From: Hordeum vulgare subsp. vulgare
Lineage: Eukaryota > Streptophyta > Magnoliopsida > Poales > Poaceae
DNA: 64,000 nucleotides
Direction of reading: 5' to 3'
Assembly: GCF_904849725.1 (NCBI RefSeq)
Contig: NC_058521.1
Span: 434,948,676 to 435,012,675, forward strand
The notes under the pieces are model-generated. The model did not search any database. It was not told where the DNA came from and saw only the letters and a list, made by a program, of their open reading frames with translations. Shown here piece by piece: positions 47,586 to 58,194 of the stretch (its first letter is position 1; every line of letters starts with the position of its first letter). The translations under genes were made by a program, and so were the position numbers.

Positions 47586-48480
47586 TAGACTGATGCGACT
47601 AATGAGGCTCTCGAGGCCCTTAATAAGCAACTTGCTGAGCCGCCTGTGTTGGCAGCCCTGACTGACAAAGAGCCAATGCTCTTGTACATCGCCACTAACT
47701 CTAAGGTGGTGAGTGTGGAGGTGGTTGTTGAATGCAAGGAAGAAGGCAAAGAATATCATGTTCAACGGCGAGTGTATTTCGTGAGTGAAGTGTTGACCCT
47801 GTCCAAACAGCGGTATCCGCATTGGCACAAGCTGGTCTTTGGGATTTTCATGGCAAGCCGGAAGTTGAAGCACTACTTCCTGGAGCACCCAATCACTATG
47901 GTCAGTTCTGCGCCAATCGAGGACATTATACAGAACCGAGAAGCCACTAGGTGGATTGCTAAATGGGCAATAGAGCTTGGTCCTCATCATGTGAAGTATA
48001 TGCCTCGCACAGCCATCAATTCTCAGGCTCTGGTAGACTTCATCAATGATTGGACCGAGTTGTCGATTCCAGAGGATAGGCCTGATAACACATACTGGAC
48101 TATTCATTTTGATGGCTCTAGGCAATTAGAAGGCTCAGGAGCCGGAGTGCTGTTATTGTACCCAAGAGGTGACAAGTTTTGCTATGTTCTGCGGCTCATG
48201 TTTCCTTGCACAAACAATGCACTTAAGTACGAGGCATTGCTCCATGAGCTCAGGATAGCTAAGGAGATGAACTTGAGATGGGTCAGGTGCTTTGGTGACT
48301 CAGGTTTAGTCGCCCAGCAAGTATCAGGGGCCTGAGATTCCAAGGATCCATTGATGGCAGCTTATAGGCATGCGGTGACCGAGGTGGCGGGTTATTTCCA
48401 TGGCTATCAGGTTCATCATATTGATCGTCGATAGAATGAGGCGGCTGATGCTCTCTCTCGACTCGGATCACAACATAAGC
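47586..48480 (+). pseudogene. Element A RNase H (mostly open)
   Basis: A 229-codon frame (47646-48335) covers the RT connection and most of RNase H: FVSEVLTLSKQRYPHWHKL, RWIAKWAIELGPHHVKYMPR, then the RNase H core IHFDGSRQLEGSGAGVLL (first Asp), NALKYEALLHEL (Glu) and GDSGLVAQQV (Asp). It ends at TGA (48333-48335) just before the last conserved block NEAADALSRLGS (48436), which has TAG at 48431-48433 before it. Catalytic residues are present, so decay is by stops rather than by loss of the site. Confidence 0.85.
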
Positions 48481-49861
48481 CCGTTCACCCCAATGTGTTC
48501 TTGGATGTCTTACATAATCCTTCTATGAAGTTGCTTCCTGAAGAAGACATAGCGGTTCCTGATCCGGAGTCACAGTTTGTGGCGACTCTCCTGGCAATTC
48601 CTGACTGGATGGTACCTTACATGACTTATCTAGCTCGAGGAGAGTTCCCAGTTGATGAAGTTTTTCCTAGGCAAATCGTGCCGCGGTGCAAGTCCATGGT
48701 TATACATAAAGGCGAGTTGCACAAGCGAAGTACTTGTGGGGTTTTCTAGCGTTATGTTTCGCCGGGAGAAGGGCGATATATTCTCAACGAGATACATGCA
48801 GGTGACTGTGGACATCACGCCGGGTGACGATCTTTGGTGTCAAAGGCTTTTCGCCATTGTTTCTACTGGTTGACGGCTCATGCCGATGCAGAGGATATAG
48901 TGCGCCGACGTGATGGATGTCAGAAGTTTGGACGTCAAGCACATGTGTTGGCTCAGGAGTTGCGCATGATCCCAATTACATGGCCTTTTGCAGTTTGGGG
49001 GCTTGATATGGTTGGCCCGTTTAAAATGTCTTCTAACAAAAAGACCCATCTGTTGGTGGCGGTTGATAAGTTTACCAAATGGGTTGAAGCAGAGCCGGTC
49101 AGCAATTGCAAAGCAGAGACAGCAGTCAAGTTCCTCAAGAAGTTGATTTTCTCTTTTTGGTTATCCCCATAGCATCATTACTGATAATGGTACTAATTTG
49201 TCTAAGGGGTCAATGAAGGAGTTTTGTGAAAGAGAGCACATTCGGCTTGACATATCCGCAGTAGCTCATACACAGTCCAATGGTCAAGCTGAGCGGGCTA
49301 ACCAGGAAATCTTGTGTGGGATCAAGCCCCAGCTCATGGTTCCTCCGCAGCGCACTCCGGGTATTTGGGTCGAAGAGCTTCCTTCCGTAATTTGGAGTAT
49401 CAGAACAACACCAAACAGATCTACTGGGTACACTCCTTTTTGTCCTCGTCTATGGGGCTGAGGCGTTTCTTCCAAGTGATATATGGCACGATTCTCCCAG
49501 AGTCATGGCATACGTAGAAGCTGATAATGAGAAAGAAAGTCAGGATTCTTTGGATGCCCTCGAGGAGGAGAGTGATTTAGCCGCAGCGCGATCGACTATA
49601 TACCAACAATACTTGCGTCATTACCACAGTCGACAAGTCAAGAGCCGTGTCTTCCAGGACGGTGACTTGGTGCTTTGACTGATTCAAGATCATACGGGTA
49701 TGCATAAGCTTTTGCCTCCATGGGAAGGAACCTTCCTCATCAGCAGAAACCTTCACAACGGCTCTTACTACTTGATTGATCTTCGCCCGAACAAGCCAAC
49801 CTCGGAGGAAGAGACAACCTGCCCGTGGAACATTGCTCATGTGCGACCTTACTACACTTAG
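48481..49861 (+). pseudogene. Element A integrase (broken, DDE residues kept)
   Basis: N-terminal part with PVHPNVFLDVLHNPSMK, then the zinc domain (48800-48950, GDCGHHAG and CQKFGRQ). Catalytic core: Asp codon 49005-49007 in WGLDMVGPF, Asp 49183-49185 in ITDNGTNL, Glu 49291-49293 in GQAERANQEIL, giving the DDE triad. The C-terminal part includes WVEELPSVIWSIRTTPNRSTGY, DGDLVL and a final WNIAHVRPYYT ending at TAG 49859-49861. Frame changes occur near 48750, 49165 and 49450. Confidence 0.85.
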
Positions 49862-50970
49862 AGCCATTGGCTCCTTATCCATGTACGTAGTTTGGTATTT
49901 GTACTCTTTACATCACATCAATAAAGCCAACACCCACGAAATTCGGGGTCTCTGCCGTTTCATCCTATATTTTGAGCATGAGTCTTTATTGATGAAATAA
50001 GCCGCCCAAGAGGATGAGTCGCTGCCAAGGAGGCCATCCAAACATGGACGCTATTAGTAGCAAAGAGAGCGAGTCACCCTATTGTGATCACTCAAACATG
50101 GAGACTAGTAAGCAAAAGAGGATCAAGTTACATGATGCACGGTTCAAACATAGGCGCCAATGTATGGTCATGAACGATAAAAACCGGCTTACTTTGGGGC
50201 TACTAGTCCCCGGGTCATTTAGCAGTAATAGCATTGTCTTCTGCTATCCTATGCCCGTTTTCCCTTGATCATAGGTCACTTAGGGGCTTCTGACTCATTG
50301 AGTCCCTCCTTACTACCCTCTTGGCTAGCGAATAATTAACGAATTACAATGGTTATACTGGACTGTATGTTTTGCGACTCACCCATAAGCCTCGTGTACT
50401 CTTGGCGAGTCAATCCAATATTGGACCCTGAAATTCCAAGGCTAAAACATTGAGGTGCTTGCAAGAGCGAGCATATGGAAAATAGAGAAACCATGGGTTC
50501 ACTAAACCTGCTTAATTGGAGCTTGACTTGAGCTTGATCAACCAGTCTAAAAACATAAAGGTTTCTGCAAAAACCTCTTAGGGTACGACTAGAGCCTTGG
50601 AAGCCCGTTTACCACCGTGACTCACTGAGCCGGCTTATTTTTAACCTTATATGGTGTTATATTTTCGGGCACAGATCCAACAGTTGTGCCGGCTCATTCA
50701 AATTGGGTGATGTTAAAGGTTTTTTCCTTTCAAGAAAGAGAGGAGAAAACATCTTTTAACCACCGATAGCTCAAACAGGCGACTTATATTACAAGGTAAC
50801 GCCAGGAAAGTTTGGCATCCCTATCCATGCAAATATATAAGCAGTTTAAGCATGCTCAAAAGTGAATAACATGGCTCACAAAGGCCAAAAGTTTTCTATA
50901 TTAATCCGGTGGCAAGGTTCCTTCGGGTTTAGTTTTCTTCTTTAGGTTGAAGTTCCGAGGGTCTCCACAT
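49862..50970 (+). other. Element A: spacer between integrase and antisense ORF
   Basis: About 1.1 kb with no coding match on either strand; short frames at 50014-50268 are unconvincing. AT-rich, with repeated GCCGGCTCATT-type phrases. Nothing further recognised. Confidence 0.5.
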
Positions 50971-53900
50971 CTAAGCCGCCTCCGGATCACCCTGTGCCGA
51001 GTTTTCGGGGTCTTGGATTTGGAAGTTGTCCACATCCCAGGTGCAATTGATTAAAGCATGAAATTCAGCTACCTCTATCAAGATGGTTGACGGGTAAGCA
51101 TCAGAGGCAAAAAGATGCTTACAGCGCCGAGAAATCAAATCCATTGGTGCAAAACTGGGAGGCACCACACGCTTATAGTCATCATCATAAGCCACCTTAT
51201 ACTTTGACATGTCAAGACTCTCGGCAAGCCGGCTTGCCGTAGGACGAACATCCTTTACGTACTAGGCGTAATCTTCTTGTGTAAACTCTGATCCGTCATC
51301 CTTATACCCAGGAAACCCGCGGACTATTTCATCCGGCTTGAGCTCTGGAGCATAGGCTAAAGACCGGCTCATAGCTGTGATAAGGCCTTTCCCTGGAGAT
51401 GATTTCCTTATTTCCTCTATATGCTGGGGTATGGCTGAGAGCCGCCTCAGCTGTCCCTGATATATTTCACCGAGTCTTTGTCACCCCATACAGCCTTGAC
51501 AATGAGTAACCTGCCAACATAGAATTGTTCTGTTAGGGTATATATCGCCTTTAGCTGCAGCACACAGTCATCCCGAAGGTTGGCGGATCGAGGGCCTACA
51601 AGGAGCAAATGAAACATAAGTCATCTGGCACCTTGTGTCCTTTACAATGATTATAATAAGCACTATCTCAAAGACTTACCAAAGATAGCACTGGTCATAT
51701 TGGAGATGTGTCGACAAAGACCAGTCTATTCTTGTGTGACTTGTTTCAGCCGACCCTCGGCCTTCTCAGCACGTTTCACCAGGGCGGCTTTCTCAGCTTT
51801 AGTTGACTCTTTGTATAGAAGGTGCTCAGCCTTGGCTTTTTCAAGTTCTGTGAAAGTTGCTCGAAGTTGTTCTTCTGCCGCAGCACTGGCGTCTTGTTGA
51901 TGTCCCATTTTTTTTTTCATCCCACTTAAGGACGCGTTAGCTTGACTTATAGTATCCTACATAATCAAGCAAGATGGATAAGTTACCTTGTTGCTACCTG
52001 GTCGAATTGATCGATTGACATTAAGACTCAAGAGGATTGCAAGAAATACAGTTGACACTTGGGGGCTAATGTACTTGATTTTTCAAAGTTATTAACCAAG
52101 ACATGACTCATCTTCAAGAAGATGACCCGACCCTTGGGGGCTACAGGTTGAATTTTTCAAGATTATTAAACAAGACCCGGCTCATCTTCAAGAAGATGAA
52201 ACCACCCTTGGGGGCTAGAGGATGAAGTTTTCAAGATTATTAAACAAGACCCGGCTCATCTTCAAGAAGATGACCCGACCCTTGGGGGATACAGGTTGAA
52301 GTTTTCAAGATTAATTACTGAAGACCTGGGTCATCTTCAAGAAGATTACCCGGCCCTTGGGGGCTATAGGTTGAAGGTTTCAAGATTAATTACTCAAGAC
52401 CCGGCTCATCTTCAAGAAGATGACCGGCCCTTGGGGGCTATAAAGGGATATATGGCGTAATTTATTACACAAACACCATACCTCGTATCTTTTCTTCATC
52501 ATGTTTACCACGCCAGCTTCAAGGTCCCGGCTCATGGAAAGGCGGTTTAGATATCCTGCATGCAGCTCTTCAAAATTCAGCTTCTCGATATTGGGAAGCT
52601 CAAGTGCAACTTTCCCTTTGACTATCTTGGTTGAGACGTCCTCGGGAGTATGCTTAGCAACACATGATGGACGGGCATCGTGTGACCCATCCAAGTAATA
52701 ACAACAACATCTTCTTCAAACATGGCATCTTTGGATGACTTCATGGGGCTTGGCGAGTTGAGATTTTCTTTCTAACTCGGATCCATGGTCACATCATCAG
52801 TTTTTGGTGGATTGGCTTGAATGTCATGGATATTATCCATGGCAGTGCTTTTTGGAGGTTCAGTATATGTTCCAACTGGTTCAGCCAGAATATCATGGAT
52901 AGAGGCATCTGTTCCTTCCACTTCAGGTGTTCCAATGTTTGGACCTAATCCGCCGGTCTTTCGTTTCGTCGCTTGAGCTCTAAAAAATGAAAGGTTAAGG
53001 TATGTATAATGACACGTGAATGGCATATGAAGTATTGAAGCGAGTGCTGAAAAAACAAATGGTAACATACCCTGCGAGACGAACAAGGGGTGGCAATTTT
53101 GAGGGTGCTGTATCGCCAGATCAAGGAGGAGACACCTATTACAGTGGAAAAATTTGGTGAGCTTGAGAAAATTAACAAGCAAAATATATTTGATAAAGAA
53201 AGAGAAGGCACCTTAGTGCAACGTTTTCGGCCAGATGTCTTCTCAGGCAGACCCGCCATAAGATCACGTGAGGAGCTGCAGGTGTGGCGTTTTGGAGTAT
53301 ACAAAGCCTTCTTCAAAAGGAAGTTAGGATCCAAATGAGCATATGGATGATTCATAGTGACTTTCTTACAAACCCGCCTTTGAGGTCTTACCAAGGAAAT
53401 ATTTGAGTCAGAAGATATTGTAATTACCTCAGCATATTTAGCGTCACTTTCAACATCATCCCCCTGAGAACAAGTTAAGTGATTAGAACAGCATGTGACC
53501 CAACAAAGGGACTTTCTATACATTTACCTCAGACAATTCCTCAATGTTTCGTGACTCGCCCACAATAGATGACTCGCATGCACCTGTTTTGGCTTTCTTC
53601 TTCTTCTTCTTCGCGACAGCCTTGACACTTTTAACAGGCGGCTTTACTGGCCTACGCTTCGAGAAGGGCGCATTTTTCTACAACAGGGGAAGTTAGTCCT
53701 ACAAAGAACAAGGGGAATACCAAATAAGGCGAGTGAAGGTTGGATTTATTTACCTCAGGAGCCGGATTCATGACGCAAAATGGTTTCAAACCAATTTTGG
53801 AACATGCTTCTTTGGGCTCACCACATAATTTCTTCACAAGGCTATTAACTTCCTCAGAGTCAAGCATTATGTTGGTGAAGCGTTGAGCATTACCTAAATC

Positions 53901-54638
53901 ACCGTTATAATGACACATCAGTCCATCTTGGCGGCTTAAGGGCATAATGCGCCTTTCCACCCAACATCGGATTAAGTCAACTCCGGTCAAGCCATTGGCA
54001 TTCAAAGCTCTCAGTTTTGGGCAAACAAATTTGTGGGTGGCTCGTTCTTCCGGGGTCAAAGCATCGGGGAGTTGGAAATCCATTGGAATACGCTCTTCTC
54101 TGAAACCCGACAGAGGATTTTCCTGAGCCGGTGTGGTATTCTTGCAATAAAACCAGGTTTTTCCCGAGCCTTTCGGGTGGCTGGGTAAGGCGGCAGCAGG
54201 AAAGCGGATCTCACGCCGCCTCTAGATTGTGACTCCGCCGAGTTCTAAGCTGAGGCCGCTAGCCCATTGTGTCTGGCGGTTTAAATAGAAGAATTCCCTA
54301 AATAAGGAAACGGTGGCTTCTATTCCTAGGTTTGCTTCACAAAATACTTCAAACTGACATAAATTACTGATTGAATTGGGACCTAGATCTTGGTGGTGAG
54401 GGTTGAAAAAGTTGAGAGCATCCCGAAAGAATTTTGAACCAGGAGGAGAGAAGCCTCGTTCAAAATGATCTGTGAAAACCACAACTTCTCCTTCGGCGGG
54501 TTGAGGTCGCACTTCTCCAGAAGCGGCTCTCCATCCAATTATTTCCTTAGGACACAAGGTCCCCACTGACACCAATCGTTGCAAGGCAGCCTCGTCATTG
54601 TCTGAAGGTAACTAGTCACATTTTGATGGTTTCGACAT
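50971..54638 (-). pseudogene. Element A antisense ORF, PF04195 type, spliced
   Basis: The minus-strand ORF likely starts at ATG 54638 (MSKPSKCD, then a TAG). Exon 1 to about 53755 has GEVVVFTDHFERGFSPPGSKFF and NLCQFEVFCEANLGIE, both typical of the 'putative gypsy type transposon' domain, then GLTGVDLIRCWVERRIMPL and a donor GAG-GTAA. Later exons carry a Lys-rich KKKKKKAKTG run (about 53590), LAGYLNRL-type residues ending KKRYE with a donor GAG-GTATGG (about 52479), a coiled coil (51727-51951, with SGMKKKMG and LEKAKAEHLL) and a final exon ending DPEAA at 50971. Splice sites are inferred from GT/AG and frame. The product is unknown and this copy has stops. Confidence 0.7.
52058..52445 (-). 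repeat. 74-75-bp minisatellite in an intron of the element A antisense ORF
   Basis: About five tandem units with starts marked by CTTGGGGG at 52058, 52133, 52207, 52281, 52356 and 52430. Each contains CAAGATTATTAAACAAGACC and the small inverted repeat ATCTTCAAGAAGAT. The array lies between the exon ending KKRYE (about 52479) and the coiled-coil exon (starts 51951). Confidence 0.85.
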
Positions 54639-55685
54639 GAGTTCCAGATTCAGGAAGAAGCGAGTTGCATAACCATGATTGGTGGGTTATTCTAGAAAAT
54701 GAAAATCGTTCTGAGAAGCAAGGAGTTTAAGAAATAGGCAATAAAGAAGTTCATAATATTTGAGTCTCCTGAATACAAGGCGGCTCACGAAGATGGCGAG
54801 TTACAAAATGTTTAAACCGGCTTGTGAGAGAGTAACACTGGTTCATGAGGGAACTGTGATATCAGATTCCACTAAGTATTGGGTAAAGAAGTTTCTACCA
54901 AAACATATGGAAAGATAGATCTACCAACAGTACAAAAAAGAAATTTAATGGCTCCAGATGGCATTGAAATACGGGGGCAGCAACAACTAATGTCCACGAG
55001 AGTCCCCCATAATATCCATGAAGTCTATGCGAGATTAGATTCATATCCATCCCGCAACCTATCAACGGGGAATGTTTTTGCTAAAAGAGATCGAACAAAT
55101 ATGTGATATCAATGGTGGCGGGACGAACCCTAAGAACTCTAGTGAGCTATGGTAGTGACTTAAGCAGATCTAATGCAAAGAAATAAAGTCTTACCTAATG
55201 GCGTCGACGGAAGCGGAAGAAATTTGCGGCTCGGAGCAGAAGACGTGCGGCGACGAAGCCCTCTTACGACAGTGCTCGTTGGTAGGAGGCACAACGGCGG
55301 CACATCATAGACTAAAAGCTCGAGGTAGAAGACGAAGAGAAGCTATGGTAAAAGTAAAGAAGATATCCCCCTGACGGTATTTAAAGGCTAAGAGGGAAAT
55401 GGAAACGGCAAGAGCGGGAATTGAGGGGACGACGTAAATTTTGGAATTGATGGCACCTCGATTATCGGGATAAATAGATAGATCAAAGAAGCCATTGGAG
55501 TGATGTCATGAAGATTCCCAAAATTTTGGGATAGGTGACATTATTAATTTCCACAACAGAAAACCAGGAGAAATTTATAAGCCGATAATTTCACCGTTGG
55601 AGACAAGTTGGGATTATGATTGAGCCACCAAAAGTGTAAGAAAGGTTTATTGACATGAACAAGTTCAAGTCAATCTGGGGCCTAA
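54639..55685 (-). promoter_or_regulatory. Element A: region upstream of the antisense ORF
   Basis: About 1 kb before the 3' LTR with no clear coding match. On the minus strand a TATA-like TTTAAATACC occurs at about 55378-55387. It may hold the promoter and leader of the antisense transcript, with further exons possible. A purine-rich caatctggggcctaa (55671-55685) directly before the 3' LTR is the likely polypurine tract. Confidence 0.4.
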
Positions 55686-56232
55686 TGTTGGGGATTTTAT
55701 CCCGCCATGAGACCTGCCCTAGGGAGCCAGGTCAAGATTATGGCGGCTCAGCATCCATACTCAAGATGGGCCATGACTTATGAAGAAGAAGACACAAGGC
55801 GTATACACGAGAGCCGGGTACGGCCCAAGACACGAAGAGGGCGACTTACGACCAATGCAGGAGAAGAGTCGCCAAGAGTTTCCTTGCTTAAGGGGCAAGG
55901 CGAATTAGAGATATGCCGGCTCACGAACTGTAACGTGACCCGGACTCTTGTAAACCTAGATCCTCGACCTATATATAAAGGCGAGTCTTTAGGGCTGATA
56001 TTTTTAAGTTAACATCGATCAAGCGCTAGGTCAGGCGAATCCGCACACTTGTAATCGATTTCCACAACAATATACACATAGCAGGATGTCGGCTTTTACC
56101 TCAATCTGAGGGGCCGAACCTGGGTAAACTTATCTCCCGTTCCTGATCAACCCCTTTGAGTCGGCACATAGTTGCGATGGCTTCACCTTTAAGTCCTTTC
56201 ATGAGGACATCTATCGTGATAAAACCACGACA
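55686..56232 (+). repeat. Element A 3' LTR
   Basis: 547 bp from TGTTGGGGATTTTATCCCGC to AACCACGACA, with TATATATAAA at 55970-55979. The matching fragment of the 5' LTR is 26120-26182. The pentamer ccttg follows (56233-56237). Confidence 0.9.
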
Positions 56233-56645
56233 CCTTGGACAGTGCTAACTAGAAATGCCATTTGGTCAGCTTGAGTTCTGAGCTGTAGAACTAGACGTGG
56301 CCTATTTCTAGCAGCCTCAGCTTCTGCTGCCTCTGCTGCCATTCTTGCTGCAGCTGAGTTGGGATCATTGTCGTCCATTACTACTTCATTTTCTTCAAAC
56401 TCTAGCTGAAGAGGTAGATGGGGACGATCAAGTAGATCTGCATGATTGCCTAGCTTGGCATTGATAAGCATTTGAATTTAAGGAGCATATCCACATGATA
56501 TCTTCTGATCCCCAGTAGTTCTCCGCATAGTCTCTACTATCACATCCACCACTCTCAATCTGGTATGAGTGTCTAGCAGGTGCAGCAGGTTGGTGTAATG
56601 TCCTCTAATCATCTTTTCATCTCCAGATTTAGGCATGAGGGTGTA
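56233..56645 (-). pseudogene. Element B ORF, upstream part (split by A and C)
   Basis: Minus-strand frame from 56645 downward: YTLMPKSGDEKM, then VDVIVETMRRTTGDQKISC and GYAP, with TAA at 56478-56480, then MLINAKLGNHADLLDRPH, an Ala/Glu-rich helix (AAEAAEAEAARNR) and QLRTQADQMAFLVSTVQ, continuing into 26119-25718 across the target duplication. The SCGYAP block resembles the end of a 'putative plant transposon protein' domain (PF20167 type); I hold this as a weak match. The upstream end was cut by element C at 56646. Confidence 0.6.
56641..56645. repeat. Predicted target site duplication of element C
   Basis: Pentamer gtgta next to the TG end of the C LTR. The second copy would be right of the window. 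Confidence 0.45.
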
Positions 56646-58194
56646 TGCTACTTCTCAAATAACAGTGCCAGAAATTGACACGTTGACGGAGACTGGCCTT
56701 GCGTTGGTTTTTCCCTTGAAGAGGAAAGGGTGATGCAACACAGGAGCAGTAAGTATTTCCCTCAGTTTGAGAACCAAGGTATCGATCCAGAAGGAGGGTC
56801 TCGTCAAGTCTAGAGTACCTGCGCAAACACAAACAAGCTTGTACCCAATGCTTCAAAGGGGTTGTCAATCCCTTCAAGATTGTTTGCAAAGTGTGATATG
56901 AAGGCGGAAAGTGCAACGAAGTAAAAAGTGTAAGGCTGAAAATATGGTGTGGAGTAGACCCGGGGGCCATAGTGTTCACTAGAGGCTTTTCTCAAAATAG
57001 CAAATATCACGGTGGGTGAACAAATTACTGTCGAGCAATTGATAGAACCGCGCAAAGTCATGATGATATCTAAGGCAATGATCATACATAAAGGCATCAC
57101 GTCCGAGACAAGTAGACCGATACTTTCTGCATCTACAACTATTACTCCACATATCGACCGCTATCCAGCATGCATCTAGTGTATTGAGTTCATGATGAAC
57201 AGAGTAACGCCTTAAGCAAGATGACATGATGTAGAGGGATCATCTCAAACCAATGATGAAAACCCAATCTTTTTACCCTTGATGGCAACAACACGATGCG
57301 TGCCTCGCTACCCCTTTTGTCTCTGGGTGAGGTCACCGCACGATATGATTCCAAAACCAAGCACTTCTCCCATTGCAAGAATCATAGATCTAGATGGCCA
57401 AACAAAACCCACAACTCGAAGAGAATTACAAGGATATGAAATCATGCATAAGAGAGATCAGAAGAAACTCAAATAAGATTCATAGATAATCTGATCATAA
57501 ATCCACAATTCATCGGATCTCGACAAACACACCGCAAAAGAAGATTACATCGGATAGATCTCCATGAAGATCATGGAGAACTTTGTATTGAAGATCCAAG
57601 AGAGAGAAGAAGCCATCTAGTTACTAGCTATGGACCTGTAGGTCTATGCTGAACTACTCACGCATTATCGGAGAGGTCATGGTGTTGATGAAGAAGCCCT
57701 CCGTATCCGAATCCCCCCTCCGGCAGGGCACCAGAACGTGCCCCAGATGGGATCTTGTGGAGACAGAAGCTTGCGGCGGCGGAAAAGTGATTTCAAGGAT
57801 CTCCTGATTTTTTGGGACTTTTAGGGAATATATAGGTGCAACCCCTAGGGCAGAGGGCGCCCAGGGGGCCCACAAGCCTCTGGGCTGCAGCCTACCCCCT
57901 GGCCGCTGGGTGGGGGCTTTTGGGCCCCCTAAGGCTCCCCTGCCTTGGCTCCCAAGCTTCCCGATCTTCTTCCGTTACGAAAAAAATCTTTTCGGGGATT
58001 TTCTTCCGTTTGGACTCCGTTTCAAAATCTCCTCTGAAAGGGGTCAAAAACATGGAAAAAACTGGAACTGGCACTTGGCACTGAGTTAATAAGTTAGTCC
58101 CAGAAAATATGTAAAAGCCATGCAAAACATCCAAAGTTTGACAAGATAATAGCATGAAACCATAAAAAATTGTAGATACATTGGATACGTATCA
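56646..58194 (-). repeat. Element C 3' LTR
   Basis: 1549 bp; on the minus strand TGATACGTATCC (58194) to GAAGTAGCA (56646). Contains a TATATATT box at 57828-57835 and the GC-rich block CCCCCTGGCCGC (57896 region). Aligns with 63183-64000. Confidence 0.9.

Larger units (their letters stand above)
26120..56232 (+). mobile_element. Element A: Tat-type Gypsy element carrying nested H and Copia-2
   Basis: Bounded by a 63-bp start of its 5' LTR (26120-26182) and a full 547-bp 3' LTR (55686-56232), with identical ccttg pentamers outside. After removing H (26183-35333) and Copia-2 with its duplication, about 12.4 kb of A remains: gag, protease, RT, RNase H and integrase on the + strand, and a spliced ORF on the minus strand before the 3' LTR. 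The antisense ORF of PF04195 type places it in the Tat group, by inference. The rest of its 5' LTR, its PBS and its leader are missing because of a deletion at 35333/35334. Coding regions have many stops. Confidence 0.9.

Noticed and set aside
52058..52445. Possible CRISPR-like array
   Set aside because: Tandem 74-75-bp units without unique spacers, in a plant retroelement intron: a minisatellite.
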